35,343 bases of DNA, from NCBI GenBank assembly GCA_009780515.1, contig WQZX01000036.1:1-35343 (forward strand), read 5' to 3'. The notes under the pieces were generated by a model, which made no database searches, had not been told where the DNA came from, and saw only the letters and a list, made by a program, of their open reading frames with translations. A program made the position numbers and the translations under genes. Positions 1 to 6,779 of the stretch are shown here, piece by piece. Within the stretch, counting starts at the first letter, position 1. Every line of letters starts with the position of its first letter. The stretch is from Nocardioidaceae bacterium. GTDB lineage: Bacteria; Actinomycetota; Actinomycetes; Propionibacteriales; Nocardioidaceae.

Positions 1-53
1 TACAAGTCGACGGCCTGACGACGGAACTCCTCGGAGTAGTTCTTCCTGGCCAT
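1..53 (-). CDS. IS3-family transposase OrfA, N-terminal fragment (cut by window edge)
   Basis: Seventeen codons are visible from an ATG at 53, reading MARKNYSEEFRRQAVDL. This matches the usual start of the small helix-turn-helix OrfA (orfA of orfAB) of actinobacterial IS3-family elements, which binds the IS ends. The rest lies beyond base 1. The start sits about 60 bases inside the presumed IS end, the normal arrangement. It is too short for subgroup assignment. Confidence 0.7.
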   Translation of the reverse strand, partial: MARKNYSEEFRRQAVDL

Positions 54-117
54 GGTTCTTCGATCATCTCGCTTCCCCAGCAGGTGCTGGATTCAGCGTG
101 TCCAAGAACCGGGGTCA
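1..117 (-). mobile_element. End of an IS3-family-like insertion sequence (partial)
   Basis: The element continues past the left window edge. On the minus strand its outer end appears to start TGACCCCGGTTCTTGGACAC, an end type I associate with IS3-family elements. This is followed about 60 bases later by the transposase start. The junction lies at about position 117, directly against a truncated integrase gene, so the element has inserted into that gene. The target duplication and the other end lie outside the window. The family assignment rests on the end sequence plus the transposase N-terminus and is inferred by recognition. Confidence 0.7.
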
Positions 118-453
118 GGCCCCGACCTTGTCGAGGACGTCGAGGACGTGGGCGTTGAAGTTCGACCGGTATTGCCGGCGAGTTCCCGGGGGTGCGTTGT
201 TCGTCTCCAGGTAGGTGACGAACGCCGACATCGCATCGCGGACCGTGCGGTGCGACTGGGTGCCGAGGCCGCTGGTCAGCCCGGCACGAATCCTGTCAGC
301 GGTGGCGGCTGCGTCGGTGGCGTTCTTGTGGCGGATGAACTTCCGCTGCCCGATGCCGCAGGTGCCACTCGGGTAGTACACGACGCGGTGGTCGGCGGTG
401 ATGTGGACAGGGTCGGCGTCTCGACGCTTCCGCGGCTTGGTCGGGCTAGCCAT
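115..453 (-). pseudogene. Tyrosine recombinase/integrase, N-terminal remnant truncated by the IS
   Basis: From an ATG at 453 this frame encodes 112 residues. A basic N-terminus (SPTKPRKRR) is followed by a segment resembling the AP2-like/arm-binding part of phage-type integrases (VVYYPSGTCGIGQRKFIRHK, then a helical spacer). The start of a SAM-like core-binding domain follows (TVRDAMSAFVTYLETNNAPP, then GTRRQYRSNFNAHV). The catalytic domain with the R-H-R-Y residues is absent. The stop codon is supplied by the first three bases of the IS end (TGA at 117-115). It is therefore the 5' piece of a gene broken by insertion and marks a former integrative element. The frame is open further upstream, but that sequence does not look like protein and I leave it out. 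Confidence 0.65.
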
Positions 454-1357
454 GGGAGCGATCGCCTGATCGACGGCTGGGCTGACCGGTTCGCCCGATC
501 CGGATTGGTGCATAGGTGGGTCCGCAGGCGCTGAGGTCACGTTGTGGTTCACGACGTGTATCTGTGCTCGACGGATCTGGCCGTGCAATCGATTCACCCA
601 GGAATTTTGAGAATCTATCTGGGCGTCGGGTGCGGAGGCTGTTGCGTCCTCTGGGCTCGTACAGCGCCGGCGCCCGACGCTGGCGCGGTTGCAACTGCCG
701 CTCGGTGGCAGAGAGAAGCGGCATGATCTCAATCGTTGAGCTGGCATCGCCCACCCCAGAAGTGTTGCATCTAAACAACAGATTTTGTCAAGTGATCTCC
801 CCGCCATAGACCGGGGCGGCTGCTGGGCGACAGCGTCCGGTCCTGTCTGACCGCCCGACGGCTGTGTCGCCAGGAGGGCGTCGCGAGCGGAGCCGACGGC
901 GCCAATGCCTCGAGCAAGGACGCCGCTGCTCGTCGATTCAAGCGACCCGGCCGCCGGCACGTCCCGTCGTGCGGTGTAGCGCTCCGTGCAGGCGTCCACC
1001 CTCGGGCTGTCTCCCAGATTCACGTTCCGGGGGGATCCGCATGCACCGGTCTACGGCGGGGTGGGTCTCGGATGGGGCAACGTAAGGCCAAATGTCAACC
1101 AGCCAGTTTGACATTTACATTTGGCCTTACGTTGCCACTAGATGCCGAGGATCCCTCGTGCCAGTTGGAATGCCAAGGTGCCCCTTCTCCCTGCGGCCCA
1201 GGCTCGCCTGGAATCAGTGAGGCGCTGACGTGCGGCCGCATCAGCCGCGACGTGAGTAAGGCGTGTGAGTCCGCACGGCGCCACGCGCCATGTGCCGCTT
1301 GTGTGTCAGCCGATTCTTGTCACCGCAGGTCACGGTGGAAATCAGGCACGAACCACC
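454..1357. other. Gene-poor stretch between integrase remnant and acyl-CoA dehydrogenase remnant
   Basis: About 900 bases hold no ORF with recognisable protein character on either strand. The open frames here are compositionally odd, rich in Arg, Pro and Ser, and overlap one another. The only clear structure is the inverted repeat at 1076-1136. The stretch is probably leftover sequence of a decayed integrated element, or a deletion scar joining unrelated DNA. Confidence 0.5.
1076..1136. repeat. Perfect 20-bp inverted repeat with a nested alternative stem
   Basis: The left arm 1076-1095 (GGCAACGTAAGGCCAAATGT) is the exact reverse complement of the right arm 1117-1136, with a 21-base centre. 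A second stem is possible: AAATGTCAA at 1090-1098 pairs with TTGACATTT at 1108-1116, so part of the left arm has two mutually exclusive partners. ACATTT is directly repeated at 1111 and 1117. This could be a pair of transposon ends, a MITE-like remnant, a recombination site or a terminator. No flanking gene makes one reading decisive, and I saw no other copy in the window. Confidence 0.75.
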
Positions 1358-1435
1358 AAGATCACCCAGATCTACGAGGGCACCAACCAGGTCCAGCGCA
1401 TCGTGATGGCCCGCCAGCTCCTCGCCGAGGTGTAG
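1358..1435 (+). pseudogene. Acyl-CoA dehydrogenase, extreme C-terminal remnant
   Basis: Twenty-five codons plus a stop read KITQIYEGTNQVQRIVMARQ followed by LLAEV. This matches the conserved C-terminus of acyl-CoA dehydrogenases (the K-I-x-Q-I-Y-E-G-T-N-x-x-Q-R pattern that contacts FAD). Upstream the frame immediately loses similarity (the expected RDA before KITQ reads RTT, then nothing recognisable), and no start is attached. It is therefore the tail of a gene whose body has been lost, and it marks a recombination or deletion boundary at about 1357. Confidence 0.8.
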
Positions 1436-1547
1436 AGCGAGCTCTGACGCAGCGTCTTCGCAGGTCGGCGACCACCTAGCCGATGTCGCGGACCTGAAGA
1501 TGGCGACGACACCAGGAACGCGTCGATCCCGATGACGGCTATCGTCG

Positions 1548-2753
1548 GTGGTCGTGGCCACGTCTGGTCGGAGCCGCGTGCCCGCCGCGGCCTTGCTAAT
1601 CGGGGCGGCATGCCTCTCGGGCTGTAGCGGAGGTACGCCGAGCGCCCCACCGCCCACCGGCCACCCCGTCGGGGCGAGCACGTGGACAACCACGCACTCG
1701 TCCAGCCGGCCGGGCGCGCCTGCGTCAGCAAGCGATGGCGGTCTGGGCTGCAGGGCGACCGCTGCGTCCTCGGACGCGCTGAAGGCGACGCTCAGGAGCG
1801 GGTGGGCCCACCCGTGGCCAGATCAGACCGTGCCGTTCAGCGCTCCGTCGCTGCCGCCCGGCCGGCCGATCATGGTAGCGGTCCACAACGGGCCCGCCGG
1901 ATCGGTGGCCCTGGTCGATCCCGCCAGCGGAGCACTGATCCGCACCGTGGAGCCACTCGGTGCCACGGCGCAGGCCACCGGCTCCTACGACGGCGAGTAC
2001 GTGGTGTGGAAGGAGAGCCGGGACCCGTCCGATGTCGACGACTTCACGGTGAGGGAGTGGTCGGCCAAGGCCGGCAGGATCCGCACCGTCGGCGGCGCTC
2101 ACACCACGAGGGGCCGCGTGGTCGCGAGCACCGTGCAGGACCCCGTCATCAGCGGCGACAGGGCCGCATGGGTCGAAGGCCTCCGCAGCGACGGGAAGGC
2201 CGAGGTCGTCGTGCTCGACCTCGCCACCGGTCAGCGCCACATCGCTCACGTCGGCCATCCCGGCTGGATCGCCCTGACCCCAGACACCGTGTTGTACGCC
2301 GAGTCGGCGAAGCCGGGTGCGCCGACCGTGATCCACGCGATCGCCCTGAAGACCGGGCGAGCGGTCGCGCCGCCCTCGGTGCTCGGCCACGTCCGAGGAG
2401 CATGGGGCTTCGTCTCCGACGGCACCAGGTGGGCATGGGTGGCCGGCGACCCCGAACGCATGTACGCGGCCTCGACCGGGTCCGCCGGCCCCGAACGGCT
2501 GGGAGCCGTACCCGAAGGCGGAGGGGGACCCCCGGTCGCGATCACCGACGGCATCGCGACGGTGCCGGTCTCGGCCGGAGGGCTGATGGTTGCCGACACC
2601 GCCTCCGACGCATGGGCCTTCATCCCCGGTGCCTCCTACGCGGTTCCCGACGGTCATCGGTTGTTGGTTGTCCAGGAGGCGACCAGCAAGCTCGATAGTG
2701 GAGGAACTCCCATCGCCCTGCTGCCGGCCTCGCGGGCGCGCCTGGGGTGTTGA
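1548..2753 (+). CDS. Putative lipoprotein with beta-propeller-like repeats, function unknown
   Basis: A 401-residue protein starts at a GTG. Its N-terminus is a short hydrophobic segment (AAALLIGAACLSGC) ending in a lipobox with Cys26, so it is probably exported and lipid-anchored. A low-complexity Ser/Thr/Pro/Gly linker runs to about residue 60. The rest contains recurring blocks of the kind SGALIRTV, DRAAWVEGL, ATGQRHIA, DTVLYAES, KTGRAVAP and RWAWVAGD, which suggest WD/TolB-like beta-propeller blades. I recognise no catalytic motif. The ribosome site is weak and a GTG two codons downstream is an alternative start. Its 3' end faces nagB with a 23-base gap. A role in the sugar locus is not shown; it may be older flanking DNA. 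Confidence 0.7.
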   Translation: MVVATSGRSRVPAAALLIGAACLSGCSGGTPSAPPPTGHPVGASTWTTTHSSSRPGAPASASDGGLGCRATAASSDALKATLRSGWAHPWPDQTVPFSAPSLPPGRPIMVAVHNGPAGSVALVDPASGALIRTVEPLGATAQATGSYDGEYVVWKESRDPSDVDDFTVREWSAKAGRIRTVGGAHTTRGRVVASTVQDPVISGDRAAWVEGLRSDGKAEVVVLDLATGQRHIAHVGHPGWIALTPDTVLYAESAKPGAPTVIHAIALKTGRAVAPPSVLGHVRGAWGFVSDGTRWAWVAGDPERMYAASTGSAGPERLGAVPEGGGGPPVAITDGIATVPVSAGGLMVADTASDAWAFIPGASYAVPDGHRLLVVQEATSKLDSGGTPIALLPASRARLGC

Positions 2754-2776
2754 GGATGTACGCCGTCTCGCCGGGC

Positions 2777-3568
2777 TCAGCCGCCGGGCCGTTGCCAATC
2801 GGGCTTGTGGTGCCAGACATCGAGGTAGTATGCCAGCCGGGCGAGCCCGCGGGAGGCGGCGGAGTCGACCAGCACCGTGACGCGCCGATGCATCTGCAGG
2901 ATCGATGCCGGGCAGCTCGCGGTCAGCGGCCCCTCGACGGCGGCGGCGACCGCGCGGGCCTTGGCGTGGCCGGTGGCGATCAGCAGGAGGTGACGCGCGT
3001 CGAGGATGGTGCCGAGCCCCTGGGTGAGCACGTGCCGCGGCACGTCCTCGATGTCATGGAAGAAGCGCGCGTTGTCCTGTCGCGTCTTGGCCGTGAGCGT
3101 CTTGATCCGTGTGCGCGATGCCAGCGAGGAGCCGGGCTCGTTGAACGCGAGGTGACCGTTGGCGCCGATGCCGAGGATCTGCAGGTCGACGCCGCCGGCG
3201 TTCGCGAGGAGGTCCTCGTAGCGCTCGCCTGCCGTCGGCAGACCGGACGCGGTCGGATCCGGCGCCGCCACCTGTTGCTGCGGCACGCCGAGCGGGCACG
3301 CCAGCTCGCGCAGGATCGTCGTGCGGTAGCCCTGCGGGTCCCCGTCGGGCAGGCCGACGTACTCGTCGAGGGTGAAGGTCGTGACGTCGCCGTACGACGG
3401 ACCGGTGCCGGCCCGGTGCCGCCGGATCAGCTCGGTGTAGGTGGCCATCGGGCTCGAGCCCGTCGCGACGCCCAGGACGGTCGCGGGTCGGCGGCGTACC
3501 TGCTCCTCGACGATGTCGGCCGCGAGGGCTGCGACCTCCGCCGGCTCGTGGAGCGGGACGACCTCCAT
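2777..3568 (-). CDS. nagB: Glucosamine-6-phosphate deaminase NagB
   Basis: This enzyme converts glucosamine-6-phosphate to fructose-6-phosphate and ammonia, the last step of GlcNAc catabolism in the cytoplasm. At 263 residues it has normal length. Seen in order: phosphate loop VATGSSP (34-40), LDEY with the catalytic Asp68, IGANGHLAFNEPG (134-146) with the ring-opening His139, TQGLGTI, and the C-terminal SILQMH lid segment. It lies 6 bases downstream of the DeoR regulator gene on the same strand and is probably co-transcribed from the promoter at 4394-4422. The matching deacetylase is the NagA-like gene at 31790, far away on the other strand. Confidence 0.95.
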   Translation of the reverse strand: MEVVPLHEPAEVAALAADIVEEQVRRRPATVLGVATGSSPMATYTELIRRHRAGTGPSYGDVTTFTLDEYVGLPDGDPQGYRTTILRELACPLGVPQQQVAAPDPTASGLPTAGERYEDLLANAGGVDLQILGIGANGHLAFNEPGSSLASRTRIKTLTAKTRQDNARFFHDIEDVPRHVLTQGLGTILDARHLLLIATGHAKARAVAAAVEGPLTASCPASILQMHRRVTVLVDSAASRGLARLAYYLDVWHHKPDWQRPGG

Positions 3569-3574
3569 CGGCGC

Positions 3575-4387
3575 TCAGCCCCTCGCGGACCCGGCGACGG
3601 CGATCTCCGGTGCGTCGAGCGCGGTCAGGGCCGCCAGGGCCTCGGCGGGTGCCGTGTCGTCGGTGACGATCCAGTCGACCTCGCTCGCGGGAGCCACCAC
3701 GCCTAGTCGGGCGCGGCCGATCTTGGAGCCGTCGGCCACCACGGCGACGCTGCTCGAGGCGGCGATCATCGCCCGCTTCACCTCGGCCTCGGGCAGGTTG
3801 ATGTTGGTGATGCCCGCCTCGGCGTCGACGCCGTTGCAGCCGACGACGGCGAGATCGGCGCGGACGTGCTCGAGAAGGAGCGTGCCGAGTGGTGCGACGA
3901 GGGAGTGCTGCAGGGGGCGCAGCGTGCCGCCGGTGACCACCACCTGGAGCCGGGGGATGGCGGGCTCCAGGGCCAGAGCGATGGAGAGGCCGCTGGTGAT
4001 GACCGTGACGTCGTGGAGGTCCTCTCGATGCAGCAGCTCACGGGCGACGGCAGCGCAGGTGGTGCCCACATCGAGCAGCACGCACATGCCCGGCTGCACC
4101 AGCTGCGCTGCACGGGCCGCGATCGCCGCCTTGGCCCCGGCCGCCTCGCCCTCGGTCTCCTCGAAGGGGCGCTCGGGGAGGGCGGCCGGGTCGAGTGAGA
4201 GCGCTCCGCCCCGGATGCGACGGAGCAGCCCGAGCCGGTCGAGGGCGTCGAGGTCGCCGCGCACCGTCACGGAGGACACCCCGACGGCCTCGCTGATGTC
4301 GGCGACCGAGGCGAAGCCTCCGCCGTCCACGATCGCGGTGATCCGGCGCCGCCGCTCGTCGGCGGAGGCCACGTCACGGTCGGTCAC
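3575..4387 (-). CDS. DeoR-family transcriptional regulator (sugar-phosphate responsive)
   Basis: About 270 residues, with a DeoR-type winged helix-turn-helix at the N-terminus (RRRRITAIVDGGGFASVADI, then SSVTVRGDLDALDRLGLLRR and the RGGA turn). The usual VRRDL recognition helix reads VRGDL. A DeoRC sensor domain follows with the sugar-phosphate pocket motifs DVGTTCAAVAREL, VTSGLSIALAL-like and GGTLRP. I take the GTG at 4387 as start because a TTGACA -35 and a GATGTT -10 with 17-base spacing place transcription at or next to it; a GTG at 4372 is the alternative. It precedes nagB and diverges from galT with a shared palindromic operator, so it probably represses itself, nagB and the galT operon. 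The effector is unknown, likely a phosphorylated hexose or hexosamine. Confidence 0.9.
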   Translation of the reverse strand: MTDRDVASADERRRRITAIVDGGGFASVADISEAVGVSSVTVRGDLDALDRLGLLRRIRGGALSLDPAALPERPFEETEGEAAGAKAAIAARAAQLVQPGMCVLLDVGTTCAAVARELLHREDLHDVTVITSGLSIALALEPAIPRLQVVVTGGTLRPLQHSLVAPLGTLLLEHVRADLAVVGCNGVDAEAGITNINLPEAEVKRAMIAASSSVAVVADGSKIGRARLGVVAPASEVDWIVTDDTAPAEALAALTALDAPEIAVAGSARG

Positions 4388-4393
4388 CGGTGC

Positions 4394-4422
4394 AACATCC
4401 CAGCCCTCGCCCGACTTGTCAA
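4394..4422 (-). promoter_or_regulatory. Probable promoter of deoR-nagB
   Basis: On the minus strand a perfect TTGACA (4422-4417) is followed after 17 bases by GATGTT (4399-4394), a weak -10 that keeps the key A and final T. Six bases later comes the GTG at 4387. This spacing implies a leaderless or nearly leaderless mRNA, common in actinobacteria. The palindromic operator lies just upstream of the -35. Confidence 0.55.
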
Positions 4423-4435
4423 TAAGAAAGGATGC

Positions 4436-4464
4436 TTGCTTTCGAAAACGAAAGTACCTACAGT
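4436..4464 (+). promoter_or_regulatory. Probable leaderless promoter of the galT operon
   Basis: TTGCTT (4436-4441), a 17-base spacer and TACAGT (4459-4464) are followed by seven bases and the GTG start at 4472. Transcription would begin at or one base before the start codon. The spacer contains the palindrome at 4439-4454, so bound repressor would block polymerase. The same TACAGT-N7-GTG arrangement recurs at the GH95 gene. Confidence 0.65.
4439..4454. promoter_or_regulatory. Palindromic operator, likely bound by the adjacent DeoR regulator
   Basis: CTTTCG-AAAA-CGAAAG is a perfect palindrome with 6-base arms. It lies between the two divergent promoters and overlaps the -35/spacer of the galT promoter. 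TTTCG/CGAAA-type half-sites are typical of DeoR-family regulators. No second copy was found at the other promoters of the window, which suggests it is specific to this regulator. Binding is inferred. Confidence 0.65.
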
Positions 4465-4471
4465 CTCGGCT

Positions 4472-5587
4472 GTGCCGCGCATCCGTCCCGACCGGGTCCT
4501 GACCCGTCTCGCTGACGGCCGTGAGCTCGTCTACTACGACGACCGTGGCACCGCGCGCGCGGCCGCTCCGGCGCCGGACAGACGCGATCTTCCGCCCCGG
4601 CCGCAGACCCCGCGGATGCGGCAGGACCCGCTCAGCGGCGAGTGGATCTCGCACGCGACCGCGCGCCAGGGCCGGGTCGTGCTGCCGCCGGCCGAGTCGG
4701 ACCCGCTCGCGCCGCAGAGCAGCGGCAACGACTCGGAGATCCCGTCGTCGTACGACGTGGCCGTCTTCGAGAACCGGTCGCCCTCCTTCGGCCCGGCGCT
4801 CCCGGGCCCTGGCGACCTCCTCGAGCTGGAGGGCGTCGGCATCGGTCGCAGCGCACCGTCGTACGGCCGCTGCGAGGTCGTCTGCTTCAGCCCCGAGCAC
4901 GAAGGCTCCCTCGGCGGCCTCGCCGTCGAGCGCGTGCGCACGGTGATCGATGCGTGGGCCGATCGCACGGCTGCGCTGTCGGTGCTGCCCGGCATCGCGC
5001 AGGTCTTCCCGTTCGAGAACCGAGGTGCGGCGGTCGGTGTGACGCTGCCGCACCCGCACGGCCAGATCTACGGCTATCCCTACGTCACCCCGCGGACGGC
5101 GCGGCTGCTCGCGATGATCGAGCAGTACGACGGCGACCTGCAGGCCGAGCTGCTCGCGTTCGAGCGTGCGGGGGAGCGGGTGGTCGTGGCGGGCGAGCGC
5201 TGGACCGCCTTCGTCCCGTACGCCGCCCGCTGGCCCGTCGAGGTCCACCTGATGCCGCACCGTCAGGTGCCGGATCTCGCCGGGACCACCGAGGAGGAGC
5301 GGGCCGAGCTGGCCGACCTCTACCCACGGCTCCTGCGCGCCGTCGACCGCCTCTACGACGACGCGACGCCCTACATCGCCGCGTGGCACCAGGCGCCGGT
5401 GCACTCGCACCGCGACATCGCGCGACTGACCCTGCAGCTGACCAGCCCACGGCGAGGCGCGGACAAGCTGAAGTTCCTGGCCGGGAGCGAGGCGGCGATG
5501 GGCGCATGGGTCGCCGACGTCGGCCCGGAGGAGCAGGCGGCGCGGCTGCGGGCCGCGCTGGAGGAGGACCGGCATGCACGTGCCTGA
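4472..5587 (+). CDS. galT: Galactose-1-phosphate uridylyltransferase GalT
   Basis: GalT exchanges UMP between UDP-glucose and galactose-1-phosphate in the Leloir pathway. From the GTG at 4472 it has 371 residues. Visible: RQDPLSGEWI near the N-terminus, FENRGAAVGVTLPHPHGQIY with the active-site H-P-H (the second His is uridylylated), and a C-terminal ENH-type region AWHQAPVHSHRD. The CPLC-type cysteine pair that binds zinc in Escherichia coli GalT and is usual in actinobacterial homologues is missing. That stretch reads LPPAESDPLAPQSS, and the only cysteines are the two in GRCEVVCF. The start is set by the leaderless promoter; an in-frame ATG at 4436 lies inside the promoter and is rejected. 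The gene overlaps galK by 14 bases. Confidence 0.93.
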   Translation: MPRIRPDRVLTRLADGRELVYYDDRGTARAAAPAPDRRDLPPRPQTPRMRQDPLSGEWISHATARQGRVVLPPAESDPLAPQSSGNDSEIPSSYDVAVFENRSPSFGPALPGPGDLLELEGVGIGRSAPSYGRCEVVCFSPEHEGSLGGLAVERVRTVIDAWADRTAALSVLPGIAQVFPFENRGAAVGVTLPHPHGQIYGYPYVTPRTARLLAMIEQYDGDLQAELLAFERAGERVVVAGERWTAFVPYAARWPVEVHLMPHRQVPDLAGTTEEERAELADLYPRLLRAVDRLYDDATPYIAAWHQAPVHSHRDIARLTLQLTSPRRGADKLKFLAGSEAAMGAWVADVGPEEQAARLRAALEEDRHARA

Positions 5588-6779
5588 CCTGGCCGAGCAG
5601 GCCGTCAGCGGCTTTCGGAGGTGCTTCGACGCCGATCCCGTCGGCGTCTGGTCCGCGCCCGGCAGGGTGAACCTGATCGGCGAGCACACCGACTACAACG
5701 GCGGATTCGTGCTGCCGATGGCCATCGGGCGCCGCACCGCCGTCGCGCTGCGGCGCCGTACGGACCGGCAGGCACGGGTCGGGTCGGCGGCCGTCGGTGT
5801 CGTCGCGGCCCGGGTTCTGGACGACATGCCGCCGGGCGCAGTGACCGGTTGGTCGGCGTACCCGCTCGGCACGGCCTGGGCGCTGCAGCAGGCCGTCGGT
5901 CGGGACCTCGGCGGCTTCGACGCCTACTTCACCTCGGACGTCCCGGTGGGCGCCGGACTATCGTCCTCGGCAGCGCTGGAGTGCTCGCTGGCTCTCGGGC
6001 TGGCCGACCTGTGGGACCTCGGCGTCGACCGGGAGACGCTGATGCAGGCCGCGCACAGGGCGGAGAACGAGGTCGTCGGTGCCCCGACGGGCACGCTCGA
6101 CCAGTCGGCGTCGCTGTTCTGCGAGGCCGGACACGCGCTGTTCCTCGACTGTCGCGAGGACAGTCGCGAGCAGGTGCCGCTCGACCTGGCAGCGGCCGGG
6201 CTGTGCGTGCTCGTGATCGATACCCGGGTCACGCACGCGCACAGCGAGGGCGGGTACGCCGAGCGCCGGGCGGCCTGCGAGCGCGCCGCCGGCGCGTTCG
6301 GGGTGGAGTCGTTGCGGGAGATCACGCCGCAGCGCCTCTCGTCGGCCACCGTGCGTCTGGACGACGTCGCCGCACGTCGTGCACGGCATGTCGTCACCGA
6401 GAACGCTCGGGTGCTGCGCGCCGTCGCCCTCCTGCGCAGAGCGGGCCCACGTGCGATCGGCGACCTGCTGACCGCCTCGCACGTCTCGCTGCGTGACGAC
6501 TTCGAGGTCTCGGTGCCTGAGCTGGACACGGCCGTCGACGCAGCCGTCGCCGCCGACGCCCTCGGTGCGCGGATGACCGGTGGCGGCTTCGGCGGGTCGG
6601 CGATCGCCCTCGTCGACGCGGGCCGGGTCGACCACGTGATCGCCGAGGTCGAGGCGGCCTTCGCCGACCGTCGGTTCGCCCGCCCCAGCACCTTCGTCGT
6701 CGAGCCGGGCGCCGGCGCGCGACGCGAACGACCCAACGTGCGACACACCAACGAGAAGGAGCCAGCGTGTCTGACCTGA
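5574..6779 (+). CDS. galK: Galactokinase GalK
   Basis: This GHMP-family kinase phosphorylates galactose to galactose-1-phosphate, the substrate of GalT just upstream. It has 401 residues, a normal length. Motifs: the galactokinase signature PGRVNLIGEHTDYN (29-42), the ATP-binding GHMP loop PVGAGLSSSAALE (about 124-136), and the C-terminal TGGGFGGSAIALV. The catalytic Asp of the family is expected in the GAPTGTLDQSASLF region, and that Asp is present. The ATG at 5574 lies inside the end of galT and its own end overlaps the next gene by 13 bases, so translation is probably coupled. Galactose would come from the alpha- and beta-galactosidases of the window. Confidence 0.96.
   Translation: MHVPDLAEQAVSGFRRCFDADPVGVWSAPGRVNLIGEHTDYNGGFVLPMAIGRRTAVALRRRTDRQARVGSAAVGVVAARVLDDMPPGAVTGWSAYPLGTAWALQQAVGRDLGGFDAYFTSDVPVGAGLSSSAALECSLALGLADLWDLGVDRETLMQAAHRAENEVVGAPTGTLDQSASLFCEAGHALFLDCREDSREQVPLDLAAAGLCVLVIDTRVTHAHSEGGYAERRAACERAAGAFGVESLREITPQRLSSATVRLDDVAARRARHVVTENARVLRAVALLRRAGPRAIGDLLTASHVSLRDDFEVSVPELDTAVDAAVAADALGARMTGGGFGGSAIALVDAGRVDHVIAEVEAAFADRRFARPSTFVVEPGAGARRERPNVRHTNEKEPACLT

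Noticed and set aside
728..740. CTCAA-TCG-TTGAG inverted repeat
   Set aside because: Too short and isolated to support a function.
454..1023. Upstream extension of the integrase frame as a 302-residue protein
   Set aside because: The extra 190 residues have no protein-like pattern or ribosome site. Similarity to integrases begins only after the ATG at 453.
1072..1479. Open frame of 135 codons on the plus strand
   Set aside because: It runs through the palindrome and, in a different frame, over the acyl-CoA dehydrogenase tail, so it cannot be the ancestral coding frame.
4388..5689. Long minus-strand extension of the DeoR frame to 704 codons
   Set aside because: The part above 4387 is the antisense shadow of galT and the promoter region.
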